Below are positions 46,311-55,545 of a DNA stretch of 64,000 nt, piece after piece (positions within the stretch are counted from its first letter, which is position 1; the number at the start of each line of letters is the position of its first letter). Below the pieces are notes generated by a model, which saw only the letters and a program-made list of their open reading frames with translations, searched no databases and was not told where the DNA came from. Origin of the DNA: an uncultured Bradyrhizobium sp. GTDB taxonomy: Bacteria; Pseudomonadota; Alphaproteobacteria; Rhizobiales; Xanthobacteraceae. The translations under genes were made by a program, and so were the position numbers. The stretch is taken from contig NZ_CANSMR010000013.1 in assembly GCF_947648125.1 (NCBI RefSeq), positions 124,001 through 188,000 of the forward strand, given 5' to 3'.

Positions 46311-47973
46311 GGAAACATCCCTTCCGATTCTCTCGCTGTCCGCCGCCGCGCTTGCCGGCGCCGCCGCAGCTTTCCCCAAAATTCAGGCCCGCCTTGCGCT
46401 GTCGCGAGCCAAGCACCGCTCGCTGACCGGACATTCCAAGATGTCCAAGATGGTCGCGCGCATGGTGCCGCACTACGAATTCGATATCGACGAGTTCTTC
46501 CGCTCCGACGGAGCACCGAAGGACGTCGCGATGCAGCGCCAGGACGGCTTCTTCCGCCTCGCCGGCCTCTACGCGGATCGCTACCCCAAGGGCCGCGCGC
46601 TGACCGCCGAGGTGACGGAGCGGATCTCCGACCTGCAGTTCACCGAAACCTACCGCGCGCCGTTCCAGTACAGCCGCCTGGTGCGCGAGCATCTCGGCAC
46701 CTCGGCCTTCGTCGAGGCGTCCAGCGGCGTCACCGTCACCGACCTCGACGGCAATGTGTCCTACGACCTCACCGGCTCCTACGGGGTCAACATCTTCGGC
46801 AACGACTTCTACAAGGAGTGCATCGCCGAGGGTGAGAAGCGCGCGCACGCGCTCGGCCCCGTGCTCGGCCCCTACCACCCGATCATTGCCGACAACGTCA
46901 AGCGGCTCTGCGAGATCTCCGGCCTCGACGAGGTCTCGTTCCACATGTCCGGCACCGAGGCGGTGATGCAGGCGGTGCGGCTTGCGCGCTACCACACCAA
47001 GCGCACGCATCTGGTTCGTTTCGCCGGCGCCTATCACGGCTGGTGGGGCGAGGTGCAGCCCGGCGTCGGCAACCCGGTGTCGCCGCACGAGACCTTCACG
47101 CTCGCCGACATGTCGGAGAAGACGCTGCACGTGCTGCGCACCCGCAAGGACATCGCCTGCGTGCTGGTCAATCCGCTGCAGGCGCTGCATCCGAACGGCA
47201 ACGCGCCCGGCGATTCCGCGCTGGTCGATTCGTCGCGCTCCTCCCGCTACGACCGCGCCGCCTACACCGAATGGCTGAAGAAGCTGCGCGAGGTCTGCAC
47301 CGAGCGCGGCATCGTCTTGATCTTCGACGAGGTGTTCGTCGGCTTCCGCCTCGCCGCCGGCGGCGCCCAGGAGTATTTCGGCGTCAAGGCCGACATGGCG
47401 ACCTACGGCAAGAGCCTCGCCGGCGGGCTTCCAGTCGGCGTGGTGTGCGGCCGCAAGGACTTGATGCGGCGTTTCCGCGACGATCGGCCGGCCGACATCT
47501 GCTTTGCGCGCGGCACCTTCAACTCGCATCCCTATGTGATGACGGCGATGGACGAGTTTTTGAGCCGGCTCGCCAGCCCCAACTTCCGCTCGATCTACAA
47601 CGGGCTGGAGGAGACCTGGAACGGCCGCGCCGAGGCGCTCAACGACCGGCTCAAAGCGCAAGACCTGCCGGTTCGTGTCGGCAACATTTCGTCGATCTGG
47701 ACCGTCTCTTACACCGAGCCGTCCCGCTACAACTGGATGCTGCAATATTATCTGCGGGCCGAGGGTCTGGCGCTGAGCTGGGTCGGCACCGGCCGGCTGA
47801 TCTTCAGCCTGAACTACACCGACGCCGATTTCGCCGAGGTCGCCGACCGCTTCGTCGCGGCAGCCGAGAAGATGAAGCGCGACGGCTGGTGGTGGCACAA
47901 GGAAGGCCTCACCAACAAGAACATCAAGCGGCAGATCCTGAAAGAGATGGTCGCCGTGAGGTTCGGGCGCTGA
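46309..47973 (+). CDS. Class III aminotransferase (glutamate-1-semialdehyde aminomutase-like)
   Basis: The protein (554 residues from the first ATG) has a class III PLP fold: SFHMSGTEAVMQAVRLAR, RFAGAYHGWWGE, IFDEVFVGFR (Asp) and PLP lysine in YGKSLAGGLPVGVV. It is about 120 residues longer than typical aminomutases, with a hydrophobic N-terminus (LPILSLSAAALAGAAAAFPK) that may be a membrane anchor. The start at 46309 lacks a good ribosome-binding site and overlaps the psd start; ATG 46441 is an alternative. Its substrate is unknown. Neighbours suggest a lipid amine. Confidence 0.88.
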   Translation: METSLPILSLSAAALAGAAAAFPKIQARLALSRAKHRSLTGHSKMSKMVARMVPHYEFDIDEFFRSDGAPKDVAMQRQDGFFRLAGLYADRYPKGRALTAEVTERISDLQFTETYRAPFQYSRLVREHLGTSAFVEASSGVTVTDLDGNVSYDLTGSYGVNIFGNDFYKECIAEGEKRAHALGPVLGPYHPIIADNVKRLCEISGLDEVSFHMSGTEAVMQAVRLARYHTKRTHLVRFAGAYHGWWGEVQPGVGNPVSPHETFTLADMSEKTLHVLRTRKDIACVLVNPLQALHPNGNAPGDSALVDSSRSSRYDRAAYTEWLKKLREVCTERGIVLIFDEVFVGFRLAAGGAQEYFGVKADMATYGKSLAGGLPVGVVCGRKDLMRRFRDDRPADICFARGTFNSHPYVMTAMDEFLSRLASPNFRSIYNGLEETWNGRAEALNDRLKAQDLPVRVGNISSIWTVSYTEPSRYNWMLQYYLRAEGLALSWVGTGRLIFSLNYTDADFAEVADRFVAAAEKMKRDGWWWHKEGLTNKNIKRQILKEMVAVRFGR

Positions 47974-48028
47974 GGCGACGCGCGGCTCTCGCGCTCCCTC
48001 GTCCCGCTGCTGTCCTTCTTTCACCTCT

Positions 48029-48178
48029 CCCGCTTGCGGGAGTCGAGACGAGCGCAGCTCGCTCTTAGGTCGGATCGCATCGAACGATGCGATCCGGGTG
48101 AGGGTTCTCTCCCCACGAAGATTATCGCAAGCGGCGATACCTCCACCCCACCCCTCCCCCGCAAGCGGGAGAGGGAGC
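48029..48178. repeat. REP-like inverted repeat (CTCTCCCGCTTGCGGGAG...)
   Basis: CCTCTCCCGCTTGCGGGAG near 48029 faces CCCTCCCCCGCAAGCGGGAGAGGG ending at about 48178. A GATCGCATCG-A-ACGATGCGATC palindrome sits between. A shortened copy of the 40166-type element follows at 48234-48264. The 317-base gap between the aminotransferase and the next gene holds only these repeats. Confidence 0.75.
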
Positions 48179-48290
48179 GCAGTCCCGTTTTGGCCAACAG
48201 CGCGGCGGAGTCTCTTCACGATAGCCCTGAGACGTAGATGCCCGGGACGAGCCCGGGCATGACGCAGTTCAAAGACGTTGGGAGCAACGA

Positions 48291-48908
48291 TCAGGCGTGC
48301 CTGACGTGCTTCTCGAGACCCGGATCGATCAGCTCGCCCTTCATCAGGAACAGCGGCGCCTTGTGATAGAGCTTCAGGTCGTGGAAGGGGTCGGTGACGA
48401 TCTTGGTCATCCAGACGAGGCCGGTCTCGATGTCGCGGATGAAGAACAAATGGATGGTGCGGAACAAGAGGCCGCCGATGCCGACCACGAGCCAAATCTT
48501 GGCGACCTGACGGGTGAAGTCGCCCATCGTGACCCAAGGCTTGAACAGGCCGAACAGAGTCGGATCGAAGTACAGCACCATCGGCGACAGCGCCCAGATC
48601 GCCATCAGCACGACCTTGCGCTGCAAATTGTAGCCGACCTTGATGTCTTCCTTGTGCTCGTGGGTCGCCTGGTTGACGTGGTCATACCCCTTCGGCTCGA
48701 AGAAGAAGTGACCGGCCTGGCGCGAGGTCATCGAGACCAGCCAGCCGACCAGAGCCGACACGACCGGATCGAAAAACAGCATCACATAGGCGAACAGGAA
48801 GCTCAGCGCGCTGACGAAGTGCAGGCTCTGGTTGATCCGGCTGTGATGGTAGAAGCGATGGTCATCCCAGCGCTGGGTACGCAGCTCTTGCAGAAAATTC
48901 TTGATCAT
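48291..48908 (-). CDS. Mpo1/DUF962-like membrane protein
   Basis: The 205-residue protein has about four hydrophobic helices. Its N-terminal FYHHSRINQSLH matches the HHxxxNxxxH motif, and RQAGHFFFEPKG the GHxxFE motif, of the DUF962 family. The yeast member Mpo1 is an Fe(II) dioxygenase acting on 2-hydroxy fatty acids. The four histidines needed are present. Bacterial members are uncharacterised, so the reaction is inferred. It sits with psd, an aminotransferase and a lipid-type methyltransferase. Confidence 0.6.
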   Translation of the reverse strand: MIKNFLQELRTQRWDDHRFYHHSRINQSLHFVSALSFLFAYVMLFFDPVVSALVGWLVSMTSRQAGHFFFEPKGYDHVNQATHEHKEDIKVGYNLQRKVVLMAIWALSPMVLYFDPTLFGLFKPWVTMGDFTRQVAKIWLVVGIGGLLFRTIHLFFIRDIETGLVWMTKIVTDPFHDLKLYHKAPLFLMKGELIDPGLEKHVRHA

Positions 48909-49149
48909 TGGTTCCCCCAACATCTTTCGGGACAGGATTTACAGGGATTCGATGTATCGCGTGTGACATCATCATAATGACATATGACAATGCGGAGCGA
49001 CGCCTTGACGCAACCGGAGAAGGGTCTCGCCTCATCCCGGCGAGGTTTACGGGGATGAGGCGAAGGAGATCGTAGCCTCCTGGCCTGGGGTGCGCTGTGC
49101 GCCACCTCACCCAAGAGGACCGGCGGGCTCAGCCGCCTGGCCAACCGCC

Positions 49150-49839
49150 TCAGGCGGCCTTGGCGACGTCCGCCTTGCGGAAGCGGACCAGCGAGAAGTG
49201 GCCGAGCGGTGGGATCAGGCGGCGCTCCGCCAGCTCCATGCCGCGCACGCCGGCCAGCCACTTGGTGTAGCGCGACCAGGCGAATTCGGCGGTTCGGAAC
49301 CCGAGCGGGCGCACCACCGGCTGCAGCTTCTGCTCGATGAAGCGGCGCACGCCGGCATCGGCGCTGACGCGGGTCAGGATGATCAATTCGCCGCCCGGAC
49401 GCACCACGCGGGCGAACTCGTCGAGCGCGGCTTCCGGGTTCGGCACCGCAGACAGCACGTACTGCGCCATCACCACGTCGAACGAATCGTCGGGGAATTC
49501 GAGCTTCTCGGCGTCCATCACCGCGAGGCCCTCGACATTCTTCAGGCCCTGCTCGGCAACCCGCTTCTTGGCCTTCTCCAGCATCGCCTCCGAGATGTCG
49601 GTGCCGAAGATGCGCACATTCTGGCTATAGAGTGGCAGCGAGATGCCAGTGCCGACGCCGACCTCGAGCACGCGGCCGCCGATCTTGTTGGTGGCCTGGA
49701 TCGCAGCCTGCCGGCCTTTGCTGAACACGCCGCCGAACACGAGGTCGTAGATCGGGGCCCAGCGGTCATAGGCCTGCTCGACCGTTTCGCGGTCGAAGTC
49801 CATGGAACGGTCGGCGCCCAGCTTGATGATTTCAGCCAT
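49150..49839 (-). CDS. Class I SAM methyltransferase, phosphatidylethanolamine N-methyltransferase-like
   Basis: The 229-residue product has an N-terminal DFDRETVEQAYDRWAPIYDL segment, typical of the Rhodobacter-type PmtA/UbiE-like group, then SAM motif I LEVGVGTGISLPLY and FPDDSFDVVMAQYVLSAVPN. PmtA-type enzymes methylate phosphatidylethanolamine toward phosphatidylcholine. The nearby psd gene makes that substrate, supporting the assignment. A UbiE-like role is the alternative. It lies 34 bases after the glycosyltransferase gene. Confidence 0.75.
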   Translation of the reverse strand: MAEIIKLGADRSMDFDRETVEQAYDRWAPIYDLVFGGVFSKGRQAAIQATNKIGGRVLEVGVGTGISLPLYSQNVRIFGTDISEAMLEKAKKRVAEQGLKNVEGLAVMDAEKLEFPDDSFDVVMAQYVLSAVPNPEAALDEFARVVRPGGELIILTRVSADAGVRRFIEQKLQPVVRPLGFRTAEFAWSRYTKWLAGVRGMELAERRLIPPLGHFSLVRFRKADVAKAA

Positions 49840-49873
49840 AGATAAGTCTCTCGTCTTTCGTTCGTTTGAGCTG

Positions 49874-50929
49874 TTAATTCGGAACCGCACTGCGGCCGGC
49901 GACGCGGCGGGCGGGCCGCGGTGCGCGGCTCGGCTGCAACGTGGCCAGATTGCCGATGAACTGACGCGCACTGTTTTCCCAGGAACGCTCCAACGCAAAA
50001 TTGCGGCAGTCGGCGCGCGACATGTTCAGCGCGCGCAGGCAGGCGCTGCGCAGATCGTTGTCGATCGCGCCGATCGGATGATCCGCGATGACGTCCTTTG
50101 GGCCGGTGACCGGGAACGCCGCGACCGGCGTGCCGCAGGCCAGCGCCTCGAGCTGCACGACGCCGAAGGTGTCGGTCAGGCTCGGGAACACGAAGACATC
50201 GGCGGCGGCGAGGTGCGAGGTCAAATCCTGGCCCTTCTTCTCGCCGAGGAAAATCGCGTCGGGATATTTCTGTTCCAACGCCGCCCGTTGCGGGCCGTCG
50301 CCGACCACGACCTTGGAGCCCGGCAGGTCCAGCGACAGGAAGGCGTCGAGATTCTTCTCCACCGCGACGCGGCCCATGGTCATGAAGATCGGCCGCGGCA
50401 GATCGAGCAGCGCCGGCTGGTCCGGATTGAAGATCCTGGTGTCGACGCCGCGGGTCCAGAAGCCGAGCTTGCGGAAGCCGCGCTCGGCAAGCTCTGTGCG
50501 CAGCGAGTCGGTCGCGACCATCGTCATCGATCCGGCGGCGTGGAAGTGGCGCAGCACGGCATAGCCGACGCTGTCAGGAATTCCGGTGCGCACCGAAACA
50601 TATTCGGGGAAGCGCGTTGTATAGGAGGTGGTGAAGGCGAGCTTGTTGCGCTGGCAATAGCCGCGCACCGCCCAGCCGATCGGTCCTTCGGTCGCGATGT
50701 GGATCGCCTCGGGCGCGGCCTCCTCGATCCGGCGCGCGATCTCGCGGCGGTTCGGCAGCGCCATGCGCAGGCCCGGATAGGTCGGCACGCCGACCGAACG
50801 GAAACCGTCGGGGGTAAGGAATTCGATCTCGGCGCCGAGGGTCGCTGCGCTGCGCGCAAGCGACGTCAGCGTCCGAACCACGCCGTTGACTTGCGGATGC
50901 CAGGCATCGGTCGCAACGAGTATGCGCAT
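49874..50929 (-). CDS. GT4-family glycosyltransferase
   Basis: The 351-residue GT-B enzyme begins MRILVATDAWHPQVNGVVRT, the N-terminal donor/acceptor pocket of GT4 enzymes that include diacylglycerol and mannosyl transferases. The C-terminal domain has MGRVAVEKNLDAF and SLTDTFGVVQLEALACGTPV. It probably transfers a sugar from a nucleotide to a lipid or similar acceptor. It is cotranscribed with the methyltransferase, upstream of it. Confidence 0.88.
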   Translation of the reverse strand: MRILVATDAWHPQVNGVVRTLTSLARSAATLGAEIEFLTPDGFRSVGVPTYPGLRMALPNRREIARRIEEAAPEAIHIATEGPIGWAVRGYCQRNKLAFTTSYTTRFPEYVSVRTGIPDSVGYAVLRHFHAAGSMTMVATDSLRTELAERGFRKLGFWTRGVDTRIFNPDQPALLDLPRPIFMTMGRVAVEKNLDAFLSLDLPGSKVVVGDGPQRAALEQKYPDAIFLGEKKGQDLTSHLAAADVFVFPSLTDTFGVVQLEALACGTPVAAFPVTGPKDVIADHPIGAIDNDLRSACLRALNMSRADCRNFALERSWENSARQFIGNLATLQPSRAPRPARRVAGRSAVPN

Positions 50930-51067
50930 CGCAGGAGACCCAAATCGTTAATCTTGATTCTGCTCGCACGACGTTCTGACATGGATGTTTCAAACGTATG
51001 ACGTCATCGAAATGTTAGGTTGTTTTTCACGGCGAACTGCCGGTTTTTCGTGTAACATGACAGCCAG

Positions 51068-52453
51068 ATGTCAGAGCAGCAGAGTGAACATCCCAGCACC
51101 ACGCGTCGCAGGCTCAAACGGCGAAACTCCTCGCTCCTGATCCTGGCGGCCGGCATCTTCGTGTTTGCCGTCGCCGCAGGCGTGCTGTTCTACGGGCTGC
51201 GTCCGGTGACGCTGAAGATCGCAGTCGGCCCGACCGGCAGTGACGACGTCAAGCTCATCCAGGGCTTCGCGCAGGCCTTTGCGCGTGACGGCAGTTCGGT
51301 GCGGCTAAAGCCGGTCACGACACAGGGGGCCGCCGAAAGCATCGCGCTGTTCACCGCGAACAAGGTCGACCTCGCGGTCGTGCGCGGCGATCTCAGCCTG
51401 CCGGCGAGCGCCGAGGCGGTTGCGATCCTGCGCAAGAATGTCGTTGTGCTGTGGGCACCGTCGGGCGGCAAGGGCAAGCCGCGGTCGGCGAAGATCAAGA
51501 GCATCGACGATCTCGCCGGCCACAAGGTCGGTGTCGTCGGCAGCACCCAGGCCAACGTCACGCTGTTGCGCGTGATCCTGACCGAGTCCGGCATCAACCC
51601 CGACAAGGTCACGATCAGCCAGTTCGCCGTCAACAAGGTCGCCGATCTCGCGCGCGATCCCTCGCTCGACGCCTACATGACCGTTGGGCCGCTCGACAGC
51701 AAGATCACGGCAGACGCGATCGCGGCGACGGCGGCCGCACGCGGCGAACCGAAATTCCTTCCCGTCGACGTCTCGGAAGCGATCGCGCAGAAGCATCCGC
51801 TCTATGAGTCCGAGGAGATCGCCGGCAGCATCTTCTCCTCGTCGCCGGCCCGGCCCGAAGACAAGGTCGAGACCGTCGGCGTCAATCACCTCATCATCGC
51901 ACAACACACGCTGCACGAAGCGACCGTCGGCACGCTCGACCGGCAATTGTTCACGCAGCGGCTTCAGGTCGCGCGCGATCTGCCGGCGGCGGCCAAGATC
52001 GAGAAGCCGGACACCGACAAGGATGCGGCACTGCCGGCGCATCAGGGCGCGGCCGCCTATATCGACGGCACCGAGCGCACCTTCCTCGAAAAATACTCCG
52101 ACTACATCTGGGGCGGCATTCTGCTGGTCTCCGGCCTCGGCACGGCGGGCGCCTGGCTGCGCCACTACGTGAAGCGCGACGAGCGCGAGCGCTACATCAC
52201 CCACCGCGACGGGCTGCTGACGCTGATCGCGCGGGTGCGCCGCGCCGAGACGCCGGAGGAGCTCGAGGCAATGCAGGGCGACGCGGACGCGCTGCTGCGC
52301 GAGGCGCTCGATTGCTACGACGACGGTGCGATCGAGGAAGGCGATCTCTCGGTGATCGGGCTGACGCTTGAGCAATTCCATCACGCCGTCTCCGACCGCC
52401 GCGCGGCGATGGGCGGCGACCGGCCGGGCCTGCCGAAGATGCGCGCCGGCTAG
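51068..52453 (+). CDS. TAXI-family solute-binding protein, membrane anchored at both ends
   Basis: The 461-residue protein has a cytoplasmic basic tail and one helix at about 22-44, a TAXI/NMT1-like periplasmic binding domain (KIAVGPTGSDDVKLIQGFAQ, LAGHKVGVVGSTQANVTLLR), a second helix at about 344-364 (YIWGGILLVSGLGTAGAWLR) and a 93-residue charged cytoplasmic tail. No TRAP permease gene is adjacent, so it may sense rather than import. It is divergent from the glycosyltransferase gene. Confidence 0.85.
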   Translation: MSEQQSEHPSTTRRRLKRRNSSLLILAAGIFVFAVAAGVLFYGLRPVTLKIAVGPTGSDDVKLIQGFAQAFARDGSSVRLKPVTTQGAAESIALFTANKVDLAVVRGDLSLPASAEAVAILRKNVVVLWAPSGGKGKPRSAKIKSIDDLAGHKVGVVGSTQANVTLLRVILTESGINPDKVTISQFAVNKVADLARDPSLDAYMTVGPLDSKITADAIAATAAARGEPKFLPVDVSEAIAQKHPLYESEEIAGSIFSSSPARPEDKVETVGVNHLIIAQHTLHEATVGTLDRQLFTQRLQVARDLPAAAKIEKPDTDKDAALPAHQGAAAYIDGTERTFLEKYSDYIWGGILLVSGLGTAGAWLRHYVKRDERERYITHRDGLLTLIARVRRAETPEELEAMQGDADALLREALDCYDDGAIEEGDLSVIGLTLEQFHHAVSDRRAAMGGDRPGLPKMRAG

Positions 52454-52564
52454 GCGCACACGCCGATTGCACCGAGAGCAATGTGCACCGAGAGCAATGT
52501 TTGGATTGCGCGTGCATGCGCGCGTGGCCATGTTGAGTACGACCGCAACGCTCAGCACGACACC

Positions 52565-53347
52565 ATGATCACGTCCATCATCTCCGACATGCCCGCGCCG
52601 TTCGTGCTCGCGGTCGCGCTGGCCGGCGTCTTCCTGATCGCCTTCATGAAGGGCGCATTCGGCGGCGGCTTTGCCATCGTCGGCATCCCGCTGCTCTCGC
52701 TGGCGATGGATCCGATCGCGGCCGGCGCACTGCTTGCGCCGCTGTTCGTCGTCATGGACATCACGGCGCTGCGGTTCTGGCGCCCCAATACGTGGTCGCG
52801 CGTCGACCTCGCGATGCTGCTGCCGGCGCTCGTCGTCGGCATCGGCCTCGGCTATTTCGTGCTGCGCGATCTCGACCGGCATGCCGTCGAGATCGTAATG
52901 GGCCTGGTGACGCTGGTGTTCGCCGCGCTGTGGTTCATCGGCGGCGGCGAGATCAAGCCGCGTCCGCGCTCGACGATCAAGGCCAGCTTTGCCGGGCTCT
53001 CCTCCGGCGTCACCACGATGGTCGCGCATTCAGGCGGGCCGCCGCTTGCGATCTATCTGCTGCCGCTCGGCATGTCGAAGGCGCTTTACGCCGGCACCAC
53101 CAGCCTGTTCTTCACGGTCGGCAACCTGCTGAAGGCCGGTCCGTGGCTGGTGCTCGCCACGCCGTCGCGAAGCCTGTGGATGCTGATGGCACTTTGCGTG
53201 CCGGCCGTGCCGGTCGGCGTCTGGGCTGGTTGGCGGCTGCACGAACGTCTCGACCAGCGCGCGCTGTACCGCGCCTGCTACGCCATTCTCGTTATCACCG
53301 CGGCCAAGCTGCTGTGGGACGGACTGGCCGGATACGTTCAGCTCTGA
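52565..53347 (+). CDS. TauE/SafE-family anion exporter-like membrane protein
   Basis: The 260-residue protein has about eight helices and the two family glycine-rich segments: FMKGAFGGGFAIVGIPLLSL and SFAGLSSGVTTMVAHSGGPP. It is the second TauE/SafE protein in the window; the two share only the family pattern. Substrate not evident. It follows the TAXI protein gene by 111 bases on the same strand. Confidence 0.9.
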   Translation: MITSIISDMPAPFVLAVALAGVFLIAFMKGAFGGGFAIVGIPLLSLAMDPIAAGALLAPLFVVMDITALRFWRPNTWSRVDLAMLLPALVVGIGLGYFVLRDLDRHAVEIVMGLVTLVFAALWFIGGGEIKPRPRSTIKASFAGLSSGVTTMVAHSGGPPLAIYLLPLGMSKALYAGTTSLFFTVGNLLKAGPWLVLATPSRSLWMLMALCVPAVPVGVWAGWRLHERLDQRALYRACYAILVITAAKLLWDGLAGYVQL

Positions 53348-53372
53348 GCGCCAACAGCGTTGTTGCTGCTCG

Positions 53373-54587
53373 TCAGGAAGATCGCCTGGTGCCGCTGACG
53401 GAGATGGCAAGCGGCCCGATCCCCTCGAGCATCTCGACCATATCCTCCGGCTCGAGCCGCTTGCGCGCCACGAACGAGAAATGGCGGCGCAGCTTCAAGA
53501 CCGGCTTCTCGATCCAGTGCCAGGAGAACGCCGCGAAAGCCGTGATCAGCACCAGCGCGACGGCGAACTGGACAATCAGCGACGCGCTCGGCAGCCAGAC
53601 CTTCACCACCTGCTGCATCGGAAAACCGTACAGATAGATTCCGTAGGAATAGTCGCCCCTCGAAAACAGCGGCAGCCGCGGCAGCTTCGAGACGCCGAGG
53701 AACACGGTGATGTAGACCAGCGCCGGAGCAATGACGGCATTGAGGACAGGCTGGGTGATCCAGGCGGCCGGCCCGAGCAGTGCTGCTCCGAGGCAGAGCG
53801 CGCAGCAGACGGCGAGAATGCGCCCGTCATAGGGAATGCGGTCGCGGTAAAGGTAGATCGCGATCCCGAGCAGGCAGGCAACCGGCAGTTTCGCGCCGCG
53901 CCCGAGGAACAGCGCCGTGCTGAAGATCTTGTCATACAGCGTGCCGGCGACGCCCGGAGGCAGTTGCGACGGCGTTGCGGCATGCCCCGTGATCTGCACG
54001 GCAAAGCCGATGCCGACCAAGACGACGACGCTGAGCACGATCAGCGCCGGCCTGCGCAGCAGCCCCAAGGTCATGATGACCGCCATCACCGCGTAGCAGC
54101 CATATTCGAACGGCACGGTCCACAGCGAACTGTTGACCTCCGGCGCGGGATTGCCGGTGAACACGCCCGGCAGGGTGTAGTTCACGAGGCCGACGACATT
54201 CGTGAAATATTTGTAGGTGCCGGCGCTGGTGAAATAGTCCCAGAGCGGCAGCGTGGTGAAGATCGGCCCGAGGATCAACGCCGACAGCACGATCTCGACC
54301 GCAAGCGCCGGAATGATCCGCATTCCGCGATTGATCAGGAATTCCTTCAGGCTGAGCCGCAGCCCGCTTGCAGCAATCAGGAATCCGCTCAATGCGAAGA
54401 ACATCACGAGAATGGCAAATTGCGGAAGCCAGAGGATCCACATCGGATCGGCGTCGCCGCGACCGGTGGCGACATAGGACGTATGCCCCGCGACGACGGA
54501 GATGGCGAGCGCAACGCGGAGAAAATCGAACCCGGGACCAAAGCCTTTCTGCTGATCCAGCATGCTGCCGATGGAAGGCGCTGGCAT
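53373..54587 (-). CDS. Acyltransferase family 3 membrane protein (OafA/YrhL type)
   Basis: The 404-residue protein starts MPAPSIGSML and has about ten membrane helices. The family's catalytic His lies in the first helix region (FLRVALAISVVAGHTSYVAT), with FFALSGFLIAASGLRL after it and YSYGIYLYGFP near the C-terminus. Such enzymes O-acetylate or acylate glycans or lipids. It stands alone; the acceptor is unknown. An 83-residue upstream extension lacks family features. Confidence 0.88.
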   Translation of the reverse strand: MPAPSIGSMLDQQKGFGPGFDFLRVALAISVVAGHTSYVATGRGDADPMWILWLPQFAILVMFFALSGFLIAASGLRLSLKEFLINRGMRIIPALAVEIVLSALILGPIFTTLPLWDYFTSAGTYKYFTNVVGLVNYTLPGVFTGNPAPEVNSSLWTVPFEYGCYAVMAVIMTLGLLRRPALIVLSVVVLVGIGFAVQITGHAATPSQLPPGVAGTLYDKIFSTALFLGRGAKLPVACLLGIAIYLYRDRIPYDGRILAVCCALCLGAALLGPAAWITQPVLNAVIAPALVYITVFLGVSKLPRLPLFSRGDYSYGIYLYGFPMQQVVKVWLPSASLIVQFAVALVLITAFAAFSWHWIEKPVLKLRRHFSFVARKRLEPEDMVEMLEGIGPLAISVSGTRRSS

Positions 54588-54835
54588 GATTTCCACTCCA
54601 TTCCAAACCACGCCTTCGGAGAGCAAGCGCCGTGCCAGCAATGATGTCTTGGGATGGGACAGTCCCCGGCAACGCGCCCTTAACCGTGCGACGAAACACC
54701 GACGAAACAAATCCCTAACGGCACGAAACCATTTTGGCGATTTCGTGCAAACGTCCTGAAACGCCTCACCTGTACTGGTTTGACCCAACGACGCGCCGGA
54801 ACTGGCGCGCAGGGCGCAAACAACAGGGGTCGACA

Positions 54836-55525
54836 ATGTTCAATTCCATCAAGCTGAACGCACGTCTCGCTGCCGCCGCCTTCGGTGCGCTGGCGATTGG
54901 CGCCGTCGCTTTCTCGAATTCCGCCGCGGCCGCTCCGCTGCCGCTGTTTCCCTTCATCCTGACGCCGCCGACCGAGGCGGTGCAGCCGCCGGTGCAGTCG
55001 ATGCCGCAGGCACAGGAGGAAGACCGTTCCGTCGAATTGCCCGCCCGGCTGCGTCGCCAGGTCGTGGCCTATCCGACCCGCGAGGCGGCCGGCACCATCA
55101 TCATCGATACCCCGCACACCTATCTCTATCTCGTGCTCGGGAACGGCCAGGCGATGCGCTACGGCATCGGCGTCGGCCGCGACGGCTTCACCTGGTCGGG
55201 CACCCAGACCATCACCAAGAAGGCGGAGTGGCCGGATTGGACCCCGCCGCCGGAAATGATCGCCCGCCAGCCCTATCTGCCGCGCCACATGGCCGGCGGC
55301 CCCGGCAACCCGCTCGGCGCCCGCGCCATGTATCTCGGCGGCACCGTGTACCGGATCCACGGCACCAACGCGCCGGAGACGATCGGCACCCACGTCTCCT
55401 CCGGCTGCCTGCGCCTCACCAATGAGGACGTCACCGACCTCTATTCGCGGGTCAACGTCGGCACCAAGGTGATCGTGCTGCCGATGACCGACCGCCGCGC
55501 CGACCTCGGCTCGGCCGTCCGCTAG
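54836..55525 (+). CDS. L,D-transpeptidase (YkuD domain)
   Basis: The 229-residue protein has a signal peptide (NARLAAAAFGALAIGAVAFS) and a YkuD domain: TIIIDTPHTYLYLVLGNGQA at its start and YRIHGTNAPETIGTHVSSGC then LRLTNEDV with the His and catalytic Cys. It forms or remodels 3-3 peptidoglycan crosslinks, or attaches proteins to the wall. The upstream 250 bases are AT-enriched and hold the divergent promoters. A 15-bp hairpin follows. Confidence 0.92.
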   Translation: MFNSIKLNARLAAAAFGALAIGAVAFSNSAAAAPLPLFPFILTPPTEAVQPPVQSMPQAQEEDRSVELPARLRRQVVAYPTREAAGTIIIDTPHTYLYLVLGNGQAMRYGIGVGRDGFTWSGTQTITKKAEWPDWTPPPEMIARQPYLPRHMAGGPGNPLGARAMYLGGTVYRIHGTNAPETIGTHVSSGCLRLTNEDVTDLYSRVNVGTKVIVLPMTDRRADLGSAVR

Positions 55526-55545
55526 ACCCGACACATTCAGACATT

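Noticed and set aside
46282-48537. 751-codon minus-strand frame opposite the aminotransferase
   Set aside because: The opposite strand encodes a clear PLP enzyme; this frame has no recognisable domain and runs through intergenic repeats.
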